The notes: generated from the sequence alone by a model not told the origin. A DNA stretch of 5,368 nt from CAZAQS01 sp964486825 (GCA_964486825.1 CAZAQS010000317.1:1-5368), one strand, 5' to 3'. Positions 1 to 5,368 are shown, counted from the stretch's first letter. Made by a program: numbers and translations.

Positions 1-1
1 T

Positions 2-388
2 ATTTACCTCATAGGCGCAAATTCTGAAGCCGCCAGGCTCTCGGGCATCAATGTGACCAAATACCTCACTGCGCTCTATATTGCCAGCGCCTTACTGGCT
101 GGCATCGTAGGCATCCTCCTGGCTTCCGAGTTCAAGTCAGGGGTCTCAAGCCGGGCTACGGGGTACGAATTCGACGCTTTAGTCATCGCACTCCTGGGAG
201 GCGTCAGTATCGCGGGCGGGTTTGGATCTGTATTAGGAATGTTCGTCGGCGCCCTCATCCTTTCTGTCGTCACCTCGGCTGCCACTGGACTTCTATTATC
301 GCCGGACTGGCAGTTCATACTCAAAGGTGTGGTCGTTTTCCTTGCGATTGTTGGGCAGCGTTACACATTAGATAAGAGGAAGGGCTGA
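2..388 (+). CDS. ABC sugar transporter permease, RbsC family (5'-truncated)
   Basis: This is the C-terminal 128 residues of an inner-membrane permease of the RbsC/BPD_transp_2 family, which carries sugars across the membrane with a cytoplasmic ATPase and an extracytoplasmic binding protein. The reading frame is open from base 2, so the start lies upstream; family members are usually about 310-340 residues, so more than half is missing. The fragment opens in the EAA-like cytoplasmic coupling loop (IGANSEAARLSGIN, residues 4-17 of the fragment). A hydrophobic segment follows at about 24-41. Next comes the family's glycine-rich stretch (ALLGGVSIAGGFGSVLG, 63-79), which runs into another membrane segment (about 78-96), and a last one lies at about 105-118. 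The tail is basic (DKRKG). It is a paralogue of the next gene, and the two probably form a heterodimeric channel. A GTG at 53 is inside the gene and is not a start. The transported sugar cannot be read from the sequence. Confidence 0.93.
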   Translation: MYLIGANSEAARLSGINVTKYLTALYIASALLAGIVGILLASEFKSGVSSRATGYEFDALVIALLGGVSIAGGFGSVLGMFVGALILSVVTSAATGLLLSPDWQFILKGVVVFLAIVGQRYTLDKRKG

Positions 389-390
389 GT

Positions 391-447
391 ATGCACGGCA
401 TAGCCGGTTGCATCTTTATAGAGGAGCCAATGACGTGGATATCATGA
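391..447 (+). CDS. Possible 18-codon leader micro-ORF overlapping the second permease start
   Basis: A short frame, MHGIAGCIFIEEPMTWIS, begins 2 nt after the first permease's stop and ends with a TGA that overlaps an ATG of the next permease (ATGA at 444-447). It has a purine-rich ribosome site (AGGAAGG, 377-383) 7 nt before its ATG, as good as those of the real genes here. It could couple translation of the two permeases, be the vestige of an older N-terminus of the second permease in another frame, or arise by chance. It has no recognisable domain and its length gives no coding statistics. I list it because its stop/start overlap bears on which start the next gene uses. Confidence 0.25.
   Translation: MHGIAGCIFIEEPMTWIS
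421..426 (+). promoter_or_regulatory. Ribosome binding site GAGGAG that decides the second permease start
   Basis: GAGGAG lies 8 nt before an in-frame GTG at 435 and 17 nt before the in-frame ATG at 444. An ATG at 430 is too close and out of frame. The spacing favours GTG 435. The ATG at 444 remains possible if initiation is coupled to the micro-ORF that ends on it. Confidence 0.5.
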
Positions 448-1472
448 GAACAGAGTCACTCCGGTTGCAAATGGATCGATCAGCTAAGTTACGATCCTAC
501 GTTAAGCAATTCTATATATATGTTGTGCTGATACTGATCGTGCTCTTATTTAGTGTGGTGAAGCTGGATCAGGTAAGTTTCTTCGAGCGGGGACATTTCC
601 TCAGCCCAGATAGCATTATTAACCTGCTACGCAGCGCTGTACCGATTCTGACATTGAGCGGCGCATTCACGCTGCTGATGATCTCGGGCTATATCGATCT
701 GTCTGTCGGCAGCGCTATGAGCTTGAGTGCTGTGGTATTTGCCTTGATGGTCCTGAATGGATTCAGTTTCCTACCAGCCTTTATCATCACCTTGATCCTG
801 GGTGTGGTGCTGGGATTCACCAATGGTTTTCTGGTCGTGAAGCTACGTATTACGCCAGTGATTGCGACCTTGGTAACGCTAAGCCTGTTCAAAGGCCTTG
901 CACTGCTGATCGTGCCGGATGGACTCTCGGCCATCAAAGGGAGTCCCGAGAAGGTTATGCCTACCTGGATCAACAATTATGCACGCCAGGATATCCTTTT
1001 CGGATTGCCGTGGGCGTTCTGGATAGCCGTGCTCGTGATCATCGTGTTGGTTATCGTCCAGAGAAAGACGATCCTTGGCAAGTACGCCACAGCCATTGGA
1101 GGCAACCGTCTGGCAGCAGAGCTCTCGGGCATTAACGCTAACAGGATTGTGTGGTTTTTATATATCATGCTTGGTTTTTTTGCTGCCTTAGCCGGCATAG
1201 CGCGCGCGAGCTATATGTCCCTTGGAGACCCTCTCTCGGGCGACGGTATGGAGCTCAACATCATCATCGCTGTGCTGCTGGGCGGAACTGCATTCTCGGG
1301 AGGCGAGGGATCGGTTGCAAAGACAGTCGTTGGCGCCCTTATTATCATATGCGTAACGATCGGCCTGATGACCGTCATTCCGGCCTACTGGCAGGTAGTA
1401 GCAAAGGGCACCGTGCTCATTGCCGCTGTCGTCCTCAACCACCTGCTGGTGCGGGAAAAGGTGAAAGCGTAG
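435..1472 (+). CDS. ABC sugar transporter permease, RbsC family
   Basis: A complete inner-membrane permease of the RbsC/BPD_transp_2 family, 345 residues from GTG 435 (342 from ATG 444; a TTG at 408 also lies in frame). After a basic cytoplasmic tail, a first membrane segment spans about 26-42. The family signature GYIDLSVGS is at 85-93, with hydrophobic segments around 68-84, 92-108, 113-136, 142-160 and 190-208. The EAA-like ATPase-coupling loop (GKYATAIGGNRLAAELSGIN, 215-234) is followed by further segments near 236-255, 273-284, 295-314 and 320-336, with the glycine-rich LLGGTAFSGGEGSV at 281-294. Length and order match the family. Its C-terminal half parallels the preceding partial permease, including a near-identical SGIN in the coupling loop, which indicates a paralogous pair working in one transporter. 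Known members move ribose, xylose, galactose, autoinducer-2 and similar sugars; the substrate here is inferred only to be a sugar processed by the downstream genes. Confidence 0.93.
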   Translation: MDIMRTESLRLQMDRSAKLRSYVKQFYIYVVLILIVLLFSVVKLDQVSFFERGHFLSPDSIINLLRSAVPILTLSGAFTLLMISGYIDLSVGSAMSLSAVVFALMVLNGFSFLPAFIITLILGVVLGFTNGFLVVKLRITPVIATLVTLSLFKGLALLIVPDGLSAIKGSPEKVMPTWINNYARQDILFGLPWAFWIAVLVIIVLVIVQRKTILGKYATAIGGNRLAAELSGINANRIVWFLYIMLGFFAALAGIARASYMSLGDPLSGDGMELNIIIAVLLGGTAFSGGEGSVAKTVVGALIIICVTIGLMTVIPAYWQVVAKGTVLIAAVVLNHLLVREKVKA

Positions 1473-1517
1473 AAACGCATATTTAGCCGGGATAAGTTAA
1501 GGTGCAGGGCATAGACC

Positions 1518-1544
1518 GAACAACAGATGTACGCGCTGTCGTTC
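1518..1544. promoter_or_regulatory. Imperfect inverted repeat upstream of the 3-epimerase gene (candidate operator)
   Basis: In the 106-nt spacer 1473-1578, GAACAACAG (1518-1526) and CTGTCGTTC (1536-1544) are reverse complements at 8 of 9 positions, separated by 9 nt. The spacer is the longest gap in the window, and the repeat sits 34 nt before the ATG at 1579. It is not followed by a T-run, so it does not look like an intrinsic terminator. It could be an operator for the SorC-type regulator encoded downstream or an RNA hairpin near the 5' end of the catabolic genes. I saw no second copy in the window. The rest of the spacer shows no convincing promoter or terminator. Confidence 0.3.
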
Positions 1545-1578
1545 CTCGGCCTCGATAGATAATAAATGGAGTATTTTT

Positions 1579-2466
1579 ATGTTCAAAATGCCTGTAGGGC
1601 TCTATGAGAAAGCGCTGCCTGCTTCATTATCCTGGGAAGAACGCCTGATTGCAGCAGGTCGGGCAGGCTATGATTTTGTCGAGATTTCCATTGACGAAAG
1701 CGACGAGCGCTTAGCACGGTTGGATTGGACGCGCGCCGAGCGGGCAGCACTGCGCCGGTCCATCGCTAATACAGGCGTAGGGATTATGACCATGTGCCTG
1801 AGCGGCCATCGTAAATTTCCGCTCGGCAGCCATACGCCAGATCTGCGACGGCAAGGGCAGGAAATCTTGCATAAAGCAATCGAGTTTGCGGGTGACATAG
1901 GATTACGTGTTGTCCAGGTGATGGGATATGACGTCTTTTACGAAGACAGTGACCAGGAGACGCGAGAGAATTTTCTCGACGGTCTCCAGCGCGGGGCGCA
2001 ATGGGCTGGCCAGGCTGGTGTGATGCTGGGTCTGGAAAACCTTGATACTCCGTTTGTGGATGGCTTGAGTAAAGCCCTGGCCATCATCCGTGAAATCGAC
2101 TCGCCCTGGCTGCGCCTGTATCCGGACATCGGCAATCTCGCTGCGGCCGGTTATCACCCTCCCGACGAGATTGCACTGGCTAAACGAGAGGTGTTGGGCA
2201 TTCACGTCAAGGATGCACTACCGCGTGTCATCCGCGGAGTGCCGTTCGGAGAGGGGATCGTGCCCTTTCGAGAGACTTTCCGAGCTTTGGCGCAAACAGG
2301 CTTTTGGGGCTTACTCGGTGTTGAGATCTGGGGTCAAATGCATGAAGACGAAGATCCGGTCGCTTCTGCCGCTGACGCCCGCAGGTATATTGAGTGCCTG
2401 GTGGCCGAAGCCTGGCCTGAAGGTCATGCATCAGGTCGCTCTAGGCAGGCATACGGCGCCCGGTAG
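1579..2466 (+). CDS. ulaE: L-xylulose-5-phosphate / L-ribulose-5-phosphate 3-epimerase (UlaE/SgbU family)
   Basis: A cytoplasmic TIM-barrel enzyme of the xylose isomerase-like AP-endonuclease-2 superfamily, predicted to interconvert L-xylulose-5-phosphate and L-ribulose-5-phosphate with a divalent metal. The match to E. coli UlaE/SgbU, recalled from memory, is strong along the whole length: GLYEKALPAS near the start (7-16), YDFVEISIDESDERLARLDW (31-50), MCLSGHRKFPLGS (72-84), LRLYPDIGNL (178-187), VHVKD-like IHVKD (208-212) and VPFGEGIV (221-228). The four metal ligands known in UlaE correspond to E153, D183, H209 and E249, all present. At 295 residues it is slightly longer than UlaE because of a basic, low-complexity tail. 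The ATG at 1579 has TGGAG 7 nt upstream. The gene heads the catabolic block after the transporter, and its expected product feeds the 4-epimerase encoded at 4489. I give the symbol by family; a related ketose-phosphate substrate is possible. Confidence 0.9.
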   Translation: MFKMPVGLYEKALPASLSWEERLIAAGRAGYDFVEISIDESDERLARLDWTRAERAALRRSIANTGVGIMTMCLSGHRKFPLGSHTPDLRRQGQEILHKAIEFAGDIGLRVVQVMGYDVFYEDSDQETRENFLDGLQRGAQWAGQAGVMLGLENLDTPFVDGLSKALAIIREIDSPWLRLYPDIGNLAAAGYHPPDEIALAKREVLGIHVKDALPRVIRGVPFGEGIVPFRETFRALAQTGFWGLLGVEIWGQMHEDEDPVASAADARRYIECLVAEAWPEGHASGRSRQAYGAR

Positions 2467-2503
2467 TGATTAGGTTGGATCGTAAGACTGGTTCTTGCTC
2501 GAT

Positions 2504-2511
2504 GAGGAGAG
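2504..2511 (+). promoter_or_regulatory. Ribosome binding site of the beta-propeller gene; two possible starts
   Basis: GAGGAGAG lies before a GTG at 2515 and an ATG at 2521, both in frame. The GGAG core is 5 nt from the GTG and 11 nt from the ATG. Spacing slightly favours GTG and codon preference favours ATG; the proteins differ only by two residues. Confidence 0.6.
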
Positions 2512-2514
2512 TGT

Positions 2515-3426
2515 GTGAATATGACTACTCATAATCATAATGTAAAAGCGGGAGTGATCATTATCCCAGGTGACCTTTATTTTCCAGAAGGAGTCGCCGT
2601 GACATCGGATGGCAATTTTTTCGTGGGAAGCCTTTTTGAAGGCTGCATCATGAAAGCGCAGGCTGGATCAACCCGGATGGAGCCGTTCATCGATGCAGGG
2701 GCTAACGGGTTGGTCTCGGTCCTCGGCCTTTGGGCAGAAGAGGAGATCGGTACGCTTTGGGCATGTTCTTCGGACGCTGGCAACGGCAGGCTTACGAGCA
2801 CTGCCCCGGTCGGTGTCAAGGCCTTTGATTTGCATTCAGGCGCTGCCAAGGGCAGCTATGACTTTCCTGGGGGCGGCTTTGCCAACGATCTGACCCTCGA
2901 TGCTCAAGGCAACCTGTACGTCACCGACTCTTGGACGCCGCGCATTTTGCGGCTGCGCCCGGGAGGAGCGGCGCTGGAGGAGTGGATAAACGACCCTCAG
3001 CTCGGTGTGGAGCAGTGGAGCCTGAACGGTATAGATTTCGACCGGTCCAGTAATGCGATCTATACGGTGAATCAGAGGGCAGGCCAGTTGTTTCGGATTG
3101 AGATTGATACGGATGGGAGCCCGGGCGCCGTGACCCTCATTCAAACATCACAAGAACTGCGCCGTCCGGACGGACTGAAAGTCATCGCTCCAAACACCCT
3201 GGCGACTTCTGAAGGTGGAGCAGGTGGAATTTCCGTGCTCTACCTGGGGGAAGATATGGCGCAAGTGAGGAGGGTGCCGGCAGGACTGGATGGCGTGACA
3301 ACCTTTGCGTACTACCGGGGTAGCGCCTGGGTGGTGGAGGGTCAATCGGATCATTTTTGGGATCCTGCCAATGCGGGGCCTAATGCCGACCCCCCCTTTA
3401 GAATTGTCGAGGTTCCGCTCGATTGA
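2515..3426 (+). CDS. SMP-30/gluconolactonase-like six-bladed beta-propeller protein (possible sugar lactonase)
   Basis: A 303-residue protein (301 from ATG 2521) with the repeating blade pattern of the SMP-30/gluconolactonase/LRE superfamily: PEGVAVTSDGNFFVGS (24-39), ANDLTLDAQGNLYVTDS (123-139), LNGIDFDRSSNAIYTVN (170-186), RRPDGLKV (216-223) and GSAWVVEGQSDHFWDP (269-284). Metal-ligand positions of SMP-30 lactonases are plausibly filled by E25, N124, N171 and D219. The C-terminus (VVEGQ...DPANAG...PPFRIVEVPL) instead resembles a less characterised branch of these propellers whose substrate is unknown to me, so lactonase activity is an inference. No signal peptide or membrane segment is evident, so the protein is probably cytoplasmic. 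It lies 48 nt after the 3-epimerase and before the regulator, in the same transcriptional direction. If it opens a lactone, the pathway would begin with an aldonolactone or ascorbate-like compound; it could equally bind a ligand without catalysis. Confidence 0.78.
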   Translation: MNMTTHNHNVKAGVIIIPGDLYFPEGVAVTSDGNFFVGSLFEGCIMKAQAGSTRMEPFIDAGANGLVSVLGLWAEEEIGTLWACSSDAGNGRLTSTAPVGVKAFDLHSGAAKGSYDFPGGGFANDLTLDAQGNLYVTDSWTPRILRLRPGGAALEEWINDPQLGVEQWSLNGIDFDRSSNAIYTVNQRAGQLFRIEIDTDGSPGAVTLIQTSQELRRPDGLKVIAPNTLATSEGGAGGISVLYLGEDMAQVRRVPAGLDGVTTFAYYRGSAWVVEGQSDHFWDPANAGPNADPPFRIVEVPLD

Positions 3427-3431
3427 GCTGT

Positions 3432-3465
3432 GGCTGTTCTTCGGCGATGCGCCGCTGACATGGCC
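3432..3465 (+). other. Short stem-loop between the propeller and regulator genes
   Basis: CGGCG (3442-3446) and CGCCG (3450-3454) form a perfect 5-bp GC stem around ATG. Flanking GGCTGT (3432-3437) can pair with ACA and GCC at 3458-3460 and 3463-3465 across small internal loops. No T-run follows, so it is not a standard terminator. It may mark a processing or partial attenuation point between catabolic genes and regulator, or be chance. Confidence 0.25.
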
Positions 3466-3490
3466 CAAAAATTGGTGATAGGAAAAAGCA

Positions 3491-4471
3491 ATGGCAACCT
3501 ATGAAACAGTGCGATTTATAAACACAATCCTGACCCTTTACTACGTGGAAGGACTGACGCAAACGGAAATTGGACAGCGTTTAGGCTTGTCTACAGCCAA
3601 GGTCAATCGCATGCTCCAGCAGGCGCGTGAGCAGGGATACGTTAATATTACGATCCGGACTCCGTTTCAACACCTGTTTGAACTTGAGGCCCGCCTCAAG
3701 GCCATCTTTAGAATACAAGAGGCAATCGTCATTCCGGCCCTGGGAGAAAGCAGCAGCTCGATGTTGAGTGCCCTTGGCGCCGTGGCGGCAGAATTTTTAC
3801 AAAAGCACTTGCGTGATGGTGACGTGTTAGGCATCGGTGGTGGCACAGCCGTCCATGCCGTTGTCCAGGCGATTGATCCCTTGAATACTCACCACGTGCA
3901 GGTCAAAGTAGTTCCCATCCTTGGAGCGGTCCAAGGCCAGATCACCACAGACGTAAACTATTTGGCTGCCCAACTGGCTGAACGTCTGGGGGGTAAGGCT
4001 TATCAGCTGCACGCCCCAGCTTTTGTAGACACTCGGGAGCACAGCAGGACCCTGCAATCGATTGGACCGGTCAAAGAGATCCTCGATATTGCTCGCAACG
4101 CGAATATTGCCCTCCTGGGAGTAGGCACGGTAGATGCAGAAGCCTCGCGCTTCGTCCAGTTCACCGCCCTATCCCCTGAGGACATGAAGCAAATCGCCGA
4201 AGGCTGCGGGGGGGTGGGAGAAATTGGGGCCTATGTGTATGACATCGATGGGAAGCCCTGCGCTTCAGAATATGCCGACCGTGTCATAGGGCTGACCCTG
4301 GAAGAGATCCAGGATATTCCTTTTAGAATGGGTGTGGCTGCTACGGCAGCCAAAGCATTGCCTCTCTACGGTGCGTTACGCGGCGGCTACCTGCATGCAC
4401 TCATTACAGATGAATCAGCTGCCCTTGGGGTTCTCGAGCTCTTTGAGAAAGACTTTCGTAAGGTAGCATAA
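3491..4471 (+). CDS. SorC/DeoR-type sugar-binding transcriptional regulator
   Basis: A 326-residue cytoplasmic DNA-binding regulator of the SorC family. The N-terminal winged helix-turn-helix covers about 6-56 (ILTLYYVEGLTQTEIGQRLG at 13-32, then LSTAKVNRMLQQAREQGYVN at 33-52), with the recognition helix near 34-45. The rest (about 60-320) is the family's Rossmann-like effector domain, related to sugar-phosphate isomerases. It shows LGIGGGTAVHAVVQAI (113-128), PILGAVQG (142-149), ALLGVGTVD (207-215), ASEYADRVIGLTLEEI (258-273) and LITDESAALGVL (304-315). Length matches the family (about 310-330). Such proteins usually bind phosphorylated sugar intermediates and control the operon they sit in, so local control and autoregulation are the natural inference; the inverted repeat at 1518-1544 is one candidate site. 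The ATG at 3491 has AGGA 7 nt upstream (3480-3483). Only 17 nt separate its stop from the next gene, so the two are probably co-translated. Confidence 0.93.
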   Translation: MATYETVRFINTILTLYYVEGLTQTEIGQRLGLSTAKVNRMLQQAREQGYVNITIRTPFQHLFELEARLKAIFRIQEAIVIPALGESSSSMLSALGAVAAEFLQKHLRDGDVLGIGGGTAVHAVVQAIDPLNTHHVQVKVVPILGAVQGQITTDVNYLAAQLAERLGGKAYQLHAPAFVDTREHSRTLQSIGPVKEILDIARNANIALLGVGTVDAEASRFVQFTALSPEDMKQIAEGCGGVGEIGAYVYDIDGKPCASEYADRVIGLTLEEIQDIPFRMGVAATAAKALPLYGALRGGYLHALITDESAALGVLELFEKDFRKVA

Positions 4472-4488
4472 GACATAGGAGATATATT

Positions 4489-5133
4489 ATGCTTTTGGAA
4501 CAGCTACGCGAAATCGTTTGGAAATGCAATCTGGATTTACCCAAGAACGGCCTGATCAAGATGACGAGTGGCAATGTAAGCGGGCGGGATCCGGAAAAGG
4601 GATTGGTGGTAATCAAACCGAGCGGGTACAGCTACGAGGAGATGACGCCCGAACATATGGTGGTGGTCGACCTGGATTGTCGAGTTATCGAAGGGAACCT
4701 GAAACCCTCGACGGACACAGACACGCACCTGTATGTCTATCGCCATCGGTCCGATGTATTTGGCATGGTCCATACGCACTCACCCTATGCAACCAGCTTT
4801 GCTGTATTGGGACAGACCATTCCAGCCTGCCTGACGGCATCTGCCATGCTAGGTGGTGAGATCCCTCTTGGAGGGTATGCAGCGATCGGTGGGGCAGAGA
4901 TTGGTCAGGAGATTATCAACAAAATCGGCCGCTCCCTGGCCATTATCATGCAGAATCACGGCGTCTTTACGATCGGCTCATCTCCCCAGCAAGCGACCAA
5001 GCTGGCAGTTGAAGTCGAGGAAATTGCCAAGATCACGCATTTAGCCATGCTGCGGGGGCAGCCCATTCTGCTCACTCCGGACCAGGTCGATTATATGGTG
5101 GAATTATATAGAAATGAATACGGCCAGCGATAA
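4489..5133 (+). CDS. Class II aldolase/epimerase, L-ribulose-5-phosphate 4-epimerase type (AraD/UlaF-like)
   Basis: A cytoplasmic zinc enzyme of the class II aldolase/adducin superfamily, best read as an L-ribulose-5-phosphate 4-epimerase (to D-xylulose-5-phosphate) by a retro-aldol mechanism. The N-terminal half follows AraD/UlaF: TSGNVSGRD (26-34), VIKPSGYSYEEMTPEHMVVV (41-60), PSTDTDTH (73-80) and VHTHSPYATSFAVLGQTIPA (94-113). Zinc ligands are H95, H97 and H157 (QNHG, 155-158). D76 sits where epimerases have Asp and fuculose-phosphate aldolase has Glu. The C-terminus EYGQR provides Y211, equivalent to catalytic Tyr229 of AraD (numbering from memory). Oddities: it is 214 residues against about 230 in E. 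coli AraD, and the THADYF segment holding AraD Asp120 is replaced by TASAML (116-121). The central part (131-165) is closer in length and flavour to FucA-type aldolases. It could therefore be a short epimerase subfamily or an aldolase on a related phosphate. The ATG at 4489 has AGGAG 7 nt upstream. Confidence 0.85.
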   Translation: MLLEQLREIVWKCNLDLPKNGLIKMTSGNVSGRDPEKGLVVIKPSGYSYEEMTPEHMVVVDLDCRVIEGNLKPSTDTDTHLYVYRHRSDVFGMVHTHSPYATSFAVLGQTIPACLTASAMLGGEIPLGGYAAIGGAEIGQEIINKIGRSLAIIMQNHGVFTIGSSPQQATKLAVEVEEIAKITHLAMLRGQPILLTPDQVDYMVELYRNEYGQR

Positions 5134-5160
5134 CATGGCCCCGGTAAATTGGAGGAAGAT

Positions 5161-5368
5161 ATGACCGTACAAGCCCCAGAAGTTTATCCCGCTGCTGTCT
5201 CTACCAGCCGGCGATTGCTTAATGATCTGCCAAAAGAAAAGCTGGCCTGGATGCTACAGCGGATGTGCGAGATCCGCTATTTTGAAGAGAAAGCAGAGGA
5301 TCTTTATGTACGTGGTTTGGTACATGGCACAATGCACCTCTCGATTGGACAAGAAGCAGGATCTGTCG
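5161..5368 (+). CDS. Thiamine-diphosphate-dependent 2-oxoacid/acetoin dehydrogenase E1 alpha-type protein (3'-truncated)
   Basis: The frame starts at ATG 5161, with GGAGG ending 5 nt before it, and is open to the window edge: 69 complete codons. After a variable 25-residue leader, LQRMCEIRYFEEKAEDLYVR (32-51) and GTMHLSIGQEA (56-66) match the start of the E1 dehydrogenase alpha domain of pyruvate, branched-chain 2-oxoacid and acetoin dehydrogenases. In that family the substrate is decarboxylated on thiamine diphosphate and the acyl group passed to an E2 lipoyl protein. The GDG...N cofactor motif lies beyond the window, so activity cannot be judged, nor can it be seen whether this is a separate alpha subunit or an alpha-beta fusion. 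It follows the 4-epimerase stop by 27 nt and is probably in the same operon, an uncommon partner for a pentose-phosphate epimerase. Confidence 0.87.
   Translation, partial: MTVQAPEVYPAAVSTSRRLLNDLPKEKLAWMLQRMCEIRYFEEKAEDLYVRGLVHGTMHLSIGQEAGSV

Noticed and set aside
53..388. A GTG-initiated 111-residue gene starting at 53
   Set aside because: The same frame is open back to base 2 and the upstream residues are the conserved EAA-like loop of the permease, so this is an internal codon of a truncated gene.
1..1472. Tandem permease duplication as a recent repeat
   Set aside because: The two genes share family motifs but only short identical DNA stretches such as CTCTCGGGCAT; they are old paralogues, typical of heterodimeric sugar transporters.
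1151..1486. A 111-codon + strand frame within and past the second permease
   Set aside because: It overlaps a clear RbsC-type permease in another frame, is rich in Arg, His and Cys as expected for an out-of-frame translation, and has no recognisable domain.
1518..1550. Intrinsic terminator after the permease genes
   Set aside because: The stem contains a mismatch, is not GC-rich, and no T-run follows.
1536..1563. A sigma-70-like promoter before the 3-epimerase, with GATAAT (1558-1563) as -10
   Set aside because: No acceptable -35 hexamer lies at 16-18 nt, and transcription would begin almost at the ribosome site, so the AT-rich match is more likely just the area before the start codon.
1903..2205. 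A 100-codon minus-strand frame inside the 3-epimerase gene
   Set aside because: It is antisense to a gene with strong family match and intact catalytic residues, and its translation has no recognisable family.
2090..2473. A 127-codon + strand frame overlapping the 3-epimerase
   Set aside because: It is an out-of-frame shadow; the 3-epimerase frame carries D183, H209 and E249 in this same stretch.

Overview
The window reads as part of a bacterial sugar-utilisation operon. All supported genes lie on the + strand, packed head to tail with short spacers and good Shine-Dalgarno sequences. Base composition looks mid-range (slightly above 50% GC by eye). The gene types (RbsC-type permeases, UlaE-like and AraD-like epimerases, SorC-type regulator, 2-oxoacid dehydrogenase E1) fit a soil-type heterotroph. 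A Chloroflexota (Ktedonobacteria-like) or similar Gram-positive-type source is my guess from general resemblance only; nothing here proves it.

Layout: (1) 2-388, C-terminal part of an RbsC-family ABC permease. (2) About 435-1472, a second complete RbsC-family permease, preceded by an 18-codon micro-ORF (391-447) that overlaps it. (3) 1473-1578, a 106-nt spacer with an imperfect inverted repeat. (4) 1579-2466, an L-xylulose-5-phosphate/L-ribulose-5-phosphate 3-epimerase of the UlaE/SgbU type with all four expected metal ligands. (5) 2515-3426, a six-bladed beta-propeller of the SMP-30/gluconolactonase-like superfamily. (6) 3491-4471, a SorC/DeoR-type sugar-responsive transcriptional regulator. 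(7) 4489-5133, a class II aldolase/epimerase of the AraD/UlaF type. (8) 5161 to the end, the first 69 codons of a thiamine-diphosphate-dependent 2-oxoacid dehydrogenase E1 alpha-type protein.

Working together (inference): a sugar or sugar derivative enters through the ABC transporter, whose ATPase and binding protein would lie upstream. Its phosphorylated ketopentose product is taken by the 3-epimerase (L-xylulose-5-P to L-ribulose-5-P) and the 4-epimerase (L-ribulose-5-P to D-xylulose-5-P) into the pentose phosphate pathway. The SorC regulator probably senses a phosphorylated intermediate. The beta-propeller may open a lactone. This resembles the lower half of the ascorbate/3-keto-L-gulonate (Ula/Sgb) pathway but with ABC uptake, no UlaD-type decarboxylase in view, and an unexplained E1-type enzyme, so the true substrate is open. 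No mobile elements, tRNAs, rRNAs or CRISPR arrays are visible, and no stretch over 300 bases lacks a gene.
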